Source: Daejeonella sp.
GTDB taxonomy: Bacteria; Bacteroidota; Bacteroidia; Sphingobacteriales; Sphingobacteriaceae
Reading direction: 5' to 3'
NCBI RefSeq assembly: GCF_017495225.1
Contig: NZ_JAFEIG010000014.1
Location: 85,137 to 149,136 of the forward strand
DNA length: 64,000 nucleotides
Part shown: positions 54,731 to 64,000 of the stretch, in pieces
How the letters are laid out: every line of letters begins with the position of its first letter
Position numbering within the stretch: position 1 is the first letter of the stretch
Translations under genes and position numbers: made by a program
Notes under the pieces: generated by a model
What the model was told of the DNA's origin: nothing
What the model saw: the letters and a program-made list of their open reading frames with translations, nothing else
The model's database searches: none

Positions 54731-55297
54731 TTACTCTGTTTGCTCGCCAATTGTATTTGTTTCAGACTTTAATTCATTGATCTGTGGAAGATCTTTTGTT
54801 GAATTTATTCCGAAATAATCCATAAATAAACTGCTCGTACTATATAAAAGCGGCTTTCCTACACTATCCGCTTTCCCTGAAATGCTAATTAATTCTTTCT
54901 CAAGAAGTTTTTGTACTGTATAATCGCAATTAACACCTCTAATTTGCTCTACTTCCAACTTTGTAATTGGCTGTTTATAGGCAATTATAGAAAGGGTTTC
55001 GAGTGCCGCCTGACTTAATTTTTTCTTCGACCTTTGTATCTGCAATTGGTTTACAACTTGATAATAGTCTTTTTTAGTGAGGAATTGAAAACCCCCATTA
55101 ATTTGAACTAATTCTATTGCAAGATCTAATTCTTGATACTTATTTCTGATACCCTCAATGTGTTCTCTAATACCTTCAATCTTTAAAGGCTCCTCCATGA
55201 TATCAGACAAGACCTGAAAAATTTCGTCTTCAGTTATACTTTTGTCTGACGCAAAGATTAATGCTTCAATAAAAATTTGTGGCTTCTCAAAACTCAT
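54731..55297 (-). CDS. scpB: Segregation and condensation protein B (ScpB)
   Basis: About 188 residues starting MSFEKPQIFIEALIFAS. Two winged-helix domains follow, with ALETLSIIAYKQPITKLEVE, QIRGVNCDYTVQKLLEKELI and GKPLLYSTSSLFMDYFGI as the ScpB signatures. With ScpA and Smc it forms the condensin complex that organises and segregates chromosomes. I prefer the ATG at 55297 over one at 55312, because a TATGTTTG box occupies 55301-55308 and would place transcription start at that ATG. Confidence 0.94.
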   Translation of the reverse strand: MSFEKPQIFIEALIFASDKSITEDEIFQVLSDIMEEPLKIEGIREHIEGIRNKYQELDLAIELVQINGGFQFLTKKDYYQVVNQLQIQRSKKKLSQAALETLSIIAYKQPITKLEVEQIRGVNCDYTVQKLLEKELISISGKADSVGKPLLYSTSSLFMDYFGINSTKDLPQINELKSETNTIGEQTE

Positions 55298-55300
55298 GGA

Positions 55301-55308
55301 CAAACATA
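55301..55308 (-). promoter_or_regulatory. Candidate -7 promoter box of scpB, leaderless arrangement
   Basis: TATGTTTG on the minus strand ends 3 nt before the chosen ATG. Same geometry as mqnC. Confidence 0.45.
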
Positions 55309-55495
55309 ACACAATGATTTTTATTCAAAAAGATGTTTTTTAAAAAAAATAAAATCATTGAATTATTTTTATGCTTTGGTATAATAATAAGTTCATTTTA
55401 TCGTTAATGTTTTAAATTTTATCTTCTTTTCTTTATAAGAATAATTTGATATTTAGTTTTGGTTTATGTTAAAGGAAGCAGAGATGCTTCCTTTT

Positions 55496-57319
55496 TTATA
55501 TTGGTATAATTATCGAAATCTGTGTTCCTATTTTTACCGTCTCTATATTGCTAATAACAATTTTCTTATTGCTTAGTTTATTTAAAAGTTTTACTCTTTC
55601 TTGGATTAGTTCTAAACCGCGACTAATATGATTGCTTGATTTATTGCTTTTTGAATTTTTAGTCCCAACTCCATCATCTATAATTTTTATCTCAAGTTGA
55701 TTGTTTTGAAAATTAAAATTAAGATTTACTAATCCTTTACTTTCTTTGGGTATAATACCGTGCCAAATTGCATTTTCTACAAAAGGCTGAATTAGAAGAG
55801 GAGGTAAGATTATCTCTTCTGGATTGATGTTTTCTGAAATATTTACTTCATAATCCATTTTTTCTGCGAATCTAATTTTTTCGATAGATAGGTATAAAGA
55901 AAGATATTCTATTTCCTCTTCTAGCGTGATAGAACTTTTTAGGCAAATTTCAAGGTGCTTTCGCATTAATCTTGCAAATAAGGTTAGTATTCTATTGGCC
56001 TCTTTTGAATCATCCTGATTAATAAAATACTGAATCGTATTTAAAACATTAAAGATAAAATGTGGATTCATCATGCCTTGGAGCGTTTTTTGCTCAAGCA
56101 TTGTAATTCTATTTTCTATTTCAATATCTTTTCTTCTTCTTATTTTTCGAAGTACAAAATATGTGCCCATACCAATTAAAAAAGTAAAAAGTATCAATAA
56201 ATGTATGATGGTAATAGTCCACCAAAACAATGTTTCTATTTGACTCGCCCTTTCAATTATTACTTCATTTTCTCGAATTTTTTGTTCTTGAAGATGATTT
56301 CTTGTGGTTTTTCCAAGATTATCAATTTGATTTTTTGATAATTGGAGACTATCGTATTTATGTATTTGGACTAAGTATTTTAGTGCATTTTTAAAGTTGT
56401 TTCTTGCTCCTTCAAGCTGATAAGCAGCATGTAATAAATTGTATGAAAAACCTTTATTTTCGTTTATTTCTGAATATTTGAAGCCTTTTTGAATGTTTAT
56501 TTCTGCTTCATAAAATCTGCCTTGTTCTATATAAATTTTAGATAAACAGGTATAAGAATCAACCAGTGTTGGGTATAATTTCTTTGTTTTTGCCCCTTCT
56601 ATAGCTTTTTTAATTCTCCATTCTGCTTCTTTATAATTTTTCAATTGGTGATAAACTGTCCCAGTAAAAAGGTAGTTTATAATCATGTTAATAGTATCTT
56701 TTCTCGATTCAAATATTTTATTGCTGCGGTTATAATATAAAAGCGCCTGTTTAAATTTTGATTGAGATTGTAATATGTTGGCAATGTTAAAACATAGGCC
56801 TGAATTTAATTCTTGATCACCTAGTTTACTCGCTATTTTTAGTGATTTTGTATAATAATCCAGTGATTTATAAGGATCATATGCTCCATAAAGTCGGCCT
56901 ATGTTATTATAAACCCTCGCTTGTTTGTTGAGGTCATTTATTGATGTAAATTGCTTTAATGCCTCTAAATAATTGCGAATAGCTTTCTCATTATCACTTA
57001 AATAGTAATATCCAATTCCCTTTACTCTAAACGATTCCCCAATTCCTCTCACATAATTTGCTGATTTTGATAATTTCAATGCATCATTGGCTAGACTGAT
57101 TGTTTTTTGAGGGTTTGTAAATCGAAAGTTTAATGCCGATTCATTTATTTTTATAATGTTGAGGGTGTCAATTTTGTTTATATCTGCCGCCGAATTTCCT
57201 AGCATAAGCTTTATCGGGTTTTTAAATTGCCTTTCTAGTTTATATGAATAGAATAAAAAAAAGAAAGTGGCTAATAAAATGGTAATTAAAGTGGCTGGAA
57301 TGAATAATTTATTTTTCAA
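55496..57319 (-). CDS. LytS-type sensor histidine kinase with TPR repeats
   Basis: A 607-residue membrane kinase. An N-terminal membrane helix (LFIPATLITILLATFFFLFY) is followed by about 300 periplasmic residues of TPR repeats (EKAIRNYLEALKQFTSINDL, YKEAEWRIKKAIEGAKTKKL), a second helix (about 358-385) and a His_kinase domain with His420 in MNPHFIFNVLNTIQYF. The ATPase part has DDGVGTKNSKSN and GLELIQERV. The only possible start in frame is TTG at 57317-57319, since a stop lies two codons upstream. It probably signals to the LytTR regulator encoded just upstream. Confidence 0.9.
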   Translation of the reverse strand: MKNKLFIPATLITILLATFFFLFYSYKLERQFKNPIKLMLGNSAADINKIDTLNIIKINESALNFRFTNPQKTISLANDALKLSKSANYVRGIGESFRVKGIGYYYLSDNEKAIRNYLEALKQFTSINDLNKQARVYNNIGRLYGAYDPYKSLDYYTKSLKIASKLGDQELNSGLCFNIANILQSQSKFKQALLYYNRSNKIFESRKDTINMIINYLFTGTVYHQLKNYKEAEWRIKKAIEGAKTKKLYPTLVDSYTCLSKIYIEQGRFYEAEINIQKGFKYSEINENKGFSYNLLHAAYQLEGARNNFKNALKYLVQIHKYDSLQLSKNQIDNLGKTTRNHLQEQKIRENEVIIERASQIETLFWWTITIIHLLILFTFLIGMGTYFVLRKIRRRKDIEIENRITMLEQKTLQGMMNPHFIFNVLNTIQYFINQDDSKEANRILTLFARLMRKHLEICLKSSITLEEEIEYLSLYLSIEKIRFAEKMDYEVNISENINPEEIILPPLLIQPFVENAIWHGIIPKESKGLVNLNFNFQNNQLEIKIIDDGVGTKNSKSNKSSNHISRGLELIQERVKLLNKLSNKKIVISNIETVKIGTQISIIIPI

Positions 57320-57376
57320 TTCTTATTTGATTTTAAAAATTTTGTCAATAATTAATAAGCAGGATATTTAAACAAT

Positions 57377-57414
57377 AAAGGCGGCGAAACGCCCCAAACG
57401 CTCCAACCGCCTTT
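57377..57414 (-). terminator. GC-rich hairpin between the response regulator and kinase genes
   Basis: AAAGGCGG pairs with CCGCCTTT around a 22-nt loop that can form an inner GGCG/CGCC stem; the minus strand then reads ATTGTTT. It is far more GC-rich than its surroundings. It may terminate the regulator transcript 200 bp downstream of its stop, or be an inserted element. Confidence 0.5.
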
Positions 57415-57610
57415 CCTAATACCAATGATTCAATTATATTATGATAAATAATTTATCCTGATAATTTTTAACATTGGCTTTGTGTTTTAAAAATCATTTT
57501 ATTTTAACTAAAGAGAAAAATAAATGAGTGAGTGGTATGTTTTAATTAGTTAACGGTTCCGGATCAGGTGCGGAAGGACAAATAATCTATAGAAACAAAT
57601 CAGAAATTAA

Positions 57611-58393
57611 TTATCTTTTAAAATAATGCCTTACAGTATCCAAAAATTCGGATGAACGTCGTCTGGATACTACATGCTCCGAATTATCCGACAGCTTTAC
57701 AATCAAGCCATTTTTATTGGTATAATCACTCAAGTGTTTTAAGTTTATTATAGTTGATTTATGAATCCGGCTAAAACCAGATTTTTCCAAGAGCTCCTGG
57801 TATTCTTTGAGATGCCTTGAAACGATTATACTTTCCTTGTTATCAAGGTAAAAAATAGAATAATTACTATCTGCCGATACATAAACTATCTGATTTACAT
57901 TTAAGATTTGAAATCCATTTGAATTGGGCAGATTTATTTTATTGATCTTTTTAAGATCATTTAAGTTTTCCTCCAGATTCTGTAATTTAGTATTTCTACT
58001 TTCGCTACCTCTAAGGTTGTTTAGTGTTAGTTTTCTTAAATAAATAGCCTTTTCTACTGCTTGCTTTAATTCTTCAATATCAATTGGTTTTAAAATATAA
58101 TCAATGGCATTGGCTTTCAGTGCTTTTAGTCCGTATTGATCATAAGCCGTTGTGAAAATTACAGAGGAGTTAACCTTTTGAATATCTGGTAATAAATAGA
58201 AACCATCTTCAATTGGCATGGCAATGTCTAAGAATACTAGATCAATATTTCCTGCTAAAAGCATCCCTTTCGCTTCCGAAACAGATTTAGCAATGCCTTT
58301 AATTTTTACATTAGGACAATGTACCTCCAATAGGAAATACAATGATTTGCGTGAATATTCTTCATCGTCAACTATAATCGCATTTATTGTCAT
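57611..58393 (-). CDS. LytTR-family response regulator
   Basis: A 260-residue regulator. The receiver domain has acidic pocket Asp9/Asp10, phospho-acceptor Asp56 in LVFLDIAMP and ILKPID near 105. After a coiled linker, the LytTR DNA-binding domain spans about 155-258 (IVYVSADSNYSIFYL, GFSRIHKSTIINLKHL). It is the partner of the LytS-type kinase 290 bp downstream. Its targets cannot be read here. Confidence 0.94.
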   Translation of the reverse strand: MTINAIIVDDEEYSRKSLYFLLEVHCPNVKIKGIAKSVSEAKGMLLAGNIDLVFLDIAMPIEDGFYLLPDIQKVNSSVIFTTAYDQYGLKALKANAIDYILKPIDIEELKQAVEKAIYLRKLTLNNLRGSESRNTKLQNLEENLNDLKKINKINLPNSNGFQILNVNQIVYVSADSNYSIFYLDNKESIIVSRHLKEYQELLEKSGFSRIHKSTIINLKHLSDYTNKNGLIVKLSDNSEHVVSRRRSSEFLDTVRHYFKR

Positions 58394-58480
58394 ATTTAAT
58401 CAATTACGTTTATACCTAAAGTATTTTTAATAAATTGAATTTAACAATAAAATTGAGTAAACGGTATATTTTTTTGAGTA

Positions 58481-59605
58481 TTAGTACTCAATTATTTGTT
58501 GCTCAGTCATTTTGGGCAATTCTCTGAACTCGTATTGCTGCGTTCTTAGCTGTGGTTCAAAGCCTGCTTCCCGAATTGAATCCTGTATCCCCTGCGAGGT
58601 AAAACGATGTGGAGCACCTGCCGCAGATACCACATTCTCCTCAATCATGATTGATCCAAAATCATTAGCACCGGCATGTAAACATATCTGCGCAACTTGT
58701 TTACCAACTGTTAACCAAGATGCCTGTATGTTTTTTACATTCGGTAACATAATCCTACTTAAAGCAATCATTCGAATGTATTCGTCGGCACTAACTTGAT
58801 TGGTAATGCCTCTAACTTTCTTTAAAAGAGTGCCATCATCTTGAAATGGCCATGGTATAAAAGCAATAAAGCCCTTGGCATCTGCAGGCTTTTCTGCCTG
58901 AACTTCTCGCAACCAAACCAAATGCTCAAAACGCTCTTCCAAAGTTTCTACATGACCAAACATCATCGTTGCAGAACTTGTTAATCCCAATTGATGGGCT
59001 GCACGCATCACATCCAACCATTCTTGACCGCCACATTTACCCTTTGAAATCAATCTTCTAACGCGATCATTTAATATTTCGGCGCCAGCACCGGGTAATG
59101 AATCTAAACCTGCATCCATCAAGGCTTTTAGGACTTCGGTATGGCTTAGGCCTTCAAGTTTTGCTATGTGGGCAATTTCTGGGGGACCTAAAGAGTGTAA
59201 TTTAAGGGTAGGATATAATTCTTTAAGTTGCTTAAATAAATCGACATAAAATTGTAAACCAAGGTCGGGATGATGCCCTCCTTGTAATAAAAGCTGATCG
59301 CCTCCATAGCGAAAAGTCTCCTCAATTTTAACTTTATAGGTCTCAATATCAGTGATATAACTTTCATCATGACCAGGTCGTCTGAAGAAATTACAGAACT
59401 TACAATTCGCAATACAAACATTGGTAGTGTTTACATTTCGGTCTATAATCCAGGTGACTTTATTATGCGGGACTTGCTTTTTTCGAAGCTCATTTGCAGT
59501 GTACATCAAATCGGATGTGCTTGCATTCTTAAAAAGAAATAATCCCTCTTCAGCAGTGAGGAAATCAAAATTTAGTGCTCGAATTAGCAGTTCAGAAGTA
59601 TCCAT
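58481..59605 (-). CDS. mqnC: Cyclic dehypoxanthinyl futalosine synthase (radical SAM)
   Basis: About 374 residues from the ATG at 59605 (one at 59629 adds eight residues upstream of a promoter box). The radical-SAM cysteines are Cys64, Cys68 and Cys71 (NVCIANCKFCNFF). QLLLQGGHHPDLGLQFYVDL, GLDSLPGAGAEIL, TMMFGHVETLEER, FIAFIPWPFQ and ANDFGSIMIEENVVSAAG fit MqnC rather than MqnE. It cyclises dehypoxanthine futalosine in the alternative menaquinone pathway. The other mqn genes are elsewhere. Confidence 0.92.
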   Translation of the reverse strand: MDTSELLIRALNFDFLTAEEGLFLFKNASTSDLMYTANELRKKQVPHNKVTWIIDRNVNTTNVCIANCKFCNFFRRPGHDESYITDIETYKVKIEETFRYGGDQLLLQGGHHPDLGLQFYVDLFKQLKELYPTLKLHSLGPPEIAHIAKLEGLSHTEVLKALMDAGLDSLPGAGAEILNDRVRRLISKGKCGGQEWLDVMRAAHQLGLTSSATMMFGHVETLEERFEHLVWLREVQAEKPADAKGFIAFIPWPFQDDGTLLKKVRGITNQVSADEYIRMIALSRIMLPNVKNIQASWLTVGKQVAQICLHAGANDFGSIMIEENVVSAAGAPHRFTSQGIQDSIREAGFEPQLRTQQYEFRELPKMTEQQIIEY

Positions 59606-59608
59606 AGG

Positions 59609-59616
59609 CAAATATA
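59609..59616 (-). promoter_or_regulatory. Candidate -7 promoter box of mqnC, leaderless arrangement
   Basis: TATATTTG on the minus strand ends 3 nt before the ATG at 59605, so the transcript would begin at or next to the start codon. Confidence 0.5.
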
Positions 59617-59754
59617 ATATAGATTTCACAAAGGAATGTAATTGTGAATTGGCAAATCAAAGAATATGACAATCAGAAAATTATTTCCCACCCTAAATAT
59701 TTGAAAATGCTCTTTATTAGCTATGATTATCCTTCAAAATCGCTAAAATTTCCG

Positions 59755-59762
59755 TAAATTTG
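59755..59762 (+). promoter_or_regulatory. Candidate -7 promoter box for the M16 peptidase operon
   Basis: TAAATTTG, 22 nt before the ATG at 59785. No -33 TTTG at the expected distance. Confidence 0.45.
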
Positions 59763-59784
59763 CCTTCTTAATTTTCTCCAATTT

Positions 59785-61020
59785 ATGGTTTCTTTCGAAC
59801 GTTTTACGCTTTCAAATGGTCTTAAAGTACTGGTTCATGAAGATCCAACTACTCCCATGGCGGTTGTTAATATTTTGTATGATGTAGGTGCTCGTGATGA
59901 ACATCCAGATCAAACAGGTTTTGCCCATTTATTTGAACATTTAATGTTTGGAGGCTCGGTTAATATTCCTTCTTATGATGAGCCTTTACAGCGAGTAGGA
60001 GGTGAGAACAATGCTTTTACAAGTAATGATATCACTAATTATTATATCACACTTCCTTCAGTAAACTTAGAAACGGCCTTTTGGTTGGAAAGCGACAGAA
60101 TGTTGAGTCTCGCATTTTCCGAAAAGAGTTTGGAAGTACAAAGAAATGTGGTTTGCGAAGAGTTTAAACAGCGTTATCTTAATCAGCCTTATGGCGATGT
60201 TTGGCTAAAGTTAAGGCCAATGGCTTACAAACAACACCCATATCAATGGGCAACCATTGGGAAGTCGCTCAATCATATTGAAAACGCCAATATTGATGAT
60301 GTAAAAGCCTTTTTTGCCCGTCATTATAATCCCAGCAATGCCATAATGGTTGTTGGTGGTGATGTTAAAGTGGCAGAAGTAAAGCATTTAGCTGAAAAGT
60401 GGTTTGGAAATATTCCTTCTGGCGAGAAATTGGCTAGAATGTTGCCTATGGAAGATGATCAAAATGAAGAACGTAAGGAAACTATTCATGCCAATGTCCC
60501 TTTAAATGCTATTTACAAGGTTTTTCACATGCCGGCACGTACAGAAGCCGGTTATTATGCTGCTGATTTAGTTTCAGATATTTTATCGAGAGGAAACTCA
60601 TCGAGATTGTTTCGTAACCTATTAAAAGACAGGAAGTTATTTAGTGAAATAAATGCCTATCTCACAGGAAGTTTGGATGCTGGATTATTTGTTGTAGAAG
60701 GTAAACCATTGCCAGGTGTCTCCATGGAGCAGGCCGAAGCCGCAATTTGGGAAGAACTAAATCGCATCAGTACCGAATTAGTGCCCGAGACTGAGCTCAC
60801 CAAAGTCAAAAATAAAATGGAATCTACCATGGTATTTTCTGAAATGAGCTTATTAGATAAAGCTATGAATCTTGCTTATTTTGAACTACTTGGCGATGCT
60901 AATCAATTGAATGTGGAAACACAAAAGTACTTGAATGTAAGTGCCGAGGATATTCGTAATCAGGCAAAGCATATCTTCCGCAAAGAAAATTCTTCCACTT
61001 TATACTATTTAGCTAATTAA
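59785..61020 (+). CDS. M16 family zinc metallopeptidase, catalytic subunit
   Basis: A 411-residue pitrilysin-fold protein. The inverted zinc motif is His48-x-x-Glu51-His52 in AHLFEHLMFGGS; the third ligand is probably in RNVVCEEFKQRY, about 75 residues later. There is no signal peptide, so it is likely cytoplasmic, unless exported by an unseen route. It resembles processing-peptidase beta subunits. The next gene, 1 nt away, encodes a companion without the zinc motif, as in mitochondrial-type heterodimers. Confidence 0.92.
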   Translation: MVSFERFTLSNGLKVLVHEDPTTPMAVVNILYDVGARDEHPDQTGFAHLFEHLMFGGSVNIPSYDEPLQRVGGENNAFTSNDITNYYITLPSVNLETAFWLESDRMLSLAFSEKSLEVQRNVVCEEFKQRYLNQPYGDVWLKLRPMAYKQHPYQWATIGKSLNHIENANIDDVKAFFARHYNPSNAIMVVGGDVKVAEVKHLAEKWFGNIPSGEKLARMLPMEDDQNEERKETIHANVPLNAIYKVFHMPARTEAGYYAADLVSDILSRGNSSRLFRNLLKDRKLFSEINAYLTGSLDAGLFVVEGKPLPGVSMEQAEAAIWEELNRISTELVPETELTKVKNKMESTMVFSEMSLLDKAMNLAYFELLGDANQLNVETQKYLNVSAEDIRNQAKHIFRKENSSTLYYLAN

Positions 61021-61021
61021 T

Positions 61022-62296
61022 ATGATAGACAGAGCACTTGCACCTGAATTTAAGGAAGTTGAACAAATTGAGCTGTTAAAAGCAAAGCCTTTGGTTTTAG
61101 CCAACGGACTTAAAGTTTTTAGTATTGATGGAGGTGAGCAGGACCTTGTACGAATCGAATTCATCTTCTCCAATATAAATTACGATCCTAAAAAGCCATT
61201 GCAAACATTTGCTACGAATACCATGTTAAATGATGGGACATCGGAGCTTAGTTCAACAGAAATTGCTGATAAAATTGATTATTATGGCGCATTTCTTCAA
61301 ACGGAATATGCTAATGATCATTCCTCAGTAACACTTTTTACTTTAAACAAGCATTTGGCTAATACTTTACCTATTGTTAGGGCAATTATTACCGACTCTA
61401 TATTTCCGCAGGTTGAATTAGATACCTTAATTCGTAACCAAAAGCAAAAGTTGAGTGTGAGCCTCGAAAAAAATGATTTTTTGAGTCGTAAAACATTCAG
61501 TAATGTTTTGTTTGGTGACACACTTTATGGTTATGATATTTCGGCAAGCGATTATGATCAATTAGATCGCGCGCAATTATTGAACTATTTTAAACAAGCT
61601 TATCAAGCTAAAAATTGTACTGTAATTGTCTCTGGAAAGGTAAAAGATAGTACCATTTCATTTATTGATCAATATTTTGGTAAGGAATGGGATAATGCTT
61701 TTGATGTGCTTGATAATAAATTCGATTTTGAAAAGGGATTAGGCAAAGAACATTATCTGGAACGAGAAGATGCCTTGCAGTCGGCAATACGTATCGGACA
61801 GGTTTCTATTAACAGAACACATCCAGATTTTCCAGCTTTACAGGTTGTAAATACTATTTTTGGAGGCTATTTTGGCTCTCGTTTGATGGCTAATATCCGT
61901 GAGGATAAGGGCTTTACCTACGGAATAGGTTCCGCTTTGGTTTCTATGAAGAATGCTGGTTATTTCTTTATTGCCTCGGAAGTTGGAGCTGATGTTTGTA
62001 GTGCTGCCCTCACCGAAATTGAAAAGGAAATTAATATTTTAAAAGAGCAGCCCGTAACCGAAACAGAATTGTCTTTGGTAAGAAATTATATGCTCGGGTC
62101 AATGCTTGGAAGTCTAGAAAACTCCCTTTCGCATGCTGATAAATTCAAAAATGTTTATTTCTCTGGGCTCGATTATGATTATTATAGCAAATATATTCAG
62201 ACTGTTCGAAATATAGGCGCCGAAGAAGTTCAGGCTATTGCTAATAAATACTTAAACTATAATTCCTTCGAAAAGGTAATTGTGGGTAAAAAGTAG
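61022..62296 (+). CDS. M16 family protein, inactive-type subunit
   Basis: A 424-residue protein with the same fold but no HxxEH. The corresponding region reads ATNTMLNDGTSELSSTEIAD. It keeps the substrate-binding part GGYFGSRLMANIREDKGFTY (Arg/Tyr pair) near residues 280-300. It probably supplies the second half of the peptidase chamber for the active partner just upstream. A strong hairpin terminator ends the pair. Confidence 0.9.
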   Translation: MIDRALAPEFKEVEQIELLKAKPLVLANGLKVFSIDGGEQDLVRIEFIFSNINYDPKKPLQTFATNTMLNDGTSELSSTEIADKIDYYGAFLQTEYANDHSSVTLFTLNKHLANTLPIVRAIITDSIFPQVELDTLIRNQKQKLSVSLEKNDFLSRKTFSNVLFGDTLYGYDISASDYDQLDRAQLLNYFKQAYQAKNCTVIVSGKVKDSTISFIDQYFGKEWDNAFDVLDNKFDFEKGLGKEHYLEREDALQSAIRIGQVSINRTHPDFPALQVVNTIFGGYFGSRLMANIREDKGFTYGIGSALVSMKNAGYFFIASEVGADVCSAALTEIEKEINILKEQPVTETELSLVRNYMLGSMLGSLENSLSHADKFKNVYFSGLDYDYYSKYIQTVRNIGAEEVQAIANKYLNYNSFEKVIVGKK

Positions 62297-62300
62297 TCTG

Positions 62301-62350
62301 AAAACACCTGATTTGTTTGCAATCTTAAGCATTCAAATCAGGTGTTTTAT
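62301..62350 (+). terminator. Intrinsic terminator of the M16 peptidase operon
   Basis: A 15-bp perfect stem (AAAACACCTGATTTG and its complement) with an 18-nt loop and a T tract, starting 4 nt after the stop. Confidence 0.88.
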
Positions 62351-62364
62351 TCCTGTTTTTATAG

Positions 62365-63975
<1,611 letters not shown>

Positions 63976-64000
63976 AGTAATACAGGAATTTGTTGGTGAG

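Noticed and set aside
57541..57600. Minus-strand tail reading CPSAPDPEPLTN after the response regulator, resembling a small secreted peptide end
   Set aside because: No start codon; a stop lies directly upstream in frame, and only 60 bp separate it from the regulator gene.

Overview
The window is 64 kb of AT-rich chromosome from a member of the Bacteroidota, most likely the Sphingobacteriaceae (Pedobacter-like). The evidence is two PorP/SprF proteins, a giant surface protein with a type IX secretion (T9SS) type B C-terminal domain, the Bacteroidota form of GlmU-like protein, futalosine-route menaquinone synthesis (MqnC), and recurring promoter boxes of the Bacteroidota type TAnnTTTG. I saw no rRNA, tRNA, CRISPR array, insertion sequence or prophage. 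Almost everything is ordinary chromosomal gene content.

Layout. (1) 1-5254: a six-gene plus-strand operon, cut by the left edge, that encodes a complete non-phosphorylating oxidative route for a 6-deoxyhexose, best fitting L-fucose: mutarotase, UxaA-family dehydratase, 2-keto-3-deoxy-acid dehydrogenase, diketo-acid hydrolase, lactonase and sugar dehydrogenase, ending in pyruvate and lactate. (2) 5315-11428: envelope and peptidase genes (ApbE, class A beta-lactamase-like hydrolase, M14 carboxypeptidase, N-acetylmuramoyl-L-alanine amidase), a class IV aminotransferase and a YhcH-family protein. (3) 11487-13384: divergent 2-keto-3-deoxygluconate kinase and KDPG aldolase. (4) 13728-18577: a PorP/SprF protein, sigma-54, MscL, and the rpmH-rnpA-yidD-tsaB cluster. 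(5) 18574-26280: an outer-membrane beta-barrel (DUF5723) with a membrane-anchored partner, then DUF423, priA, pcm and smpB. (6) 26829-37067: a T9SS surface-structure locus made of a 2204-residue secreted repeat protein, a PorP/SprF protein and an OmpA protein with a probable SPOR-like end. (7) 37143-41839: a manganese/iron transporter fused to a universal stress domain with its DtxR-family regulator, then an Lrp regulator, ung and small proteins. (8) 41900-48340: lysS, an acyl-CoA ligase and the iscS-iscU-iscA iron-sulfur genes. (9) 48465-52862: methylmalonyl-CoA epimerase, L31, GlmU-like, tpiA, prmA and a small HTH regulator. (10) 53239-59605: a minus-strand run with an acetyltransferase-like protein, an acidic small protein, scpB, a LytS/LytTR two-component pair and mqnC. 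(11) 59785-63903: two M16 peptidases and guaB.

The most unusual feature is a family of short tandem repeats with a strict 7-bp period (AGTTRTC; AGTAGAT/AGTATTT; AGTAAGG-like, all read in one orientation). They lie immediately 3' of the stop codons of pcm, smpB, iscS and guaB. Several arrays end in a shared AGGCTGGGCGGA-like motif, and one block separates iscS from iscU. They resemble the heptameric STRR repeats described in filamentous cyanobacteria. The four genes they follow show no ordinary hairpin terminator, unlike many of their neighbours. All calls come from reading the sequence; no database search was possible.
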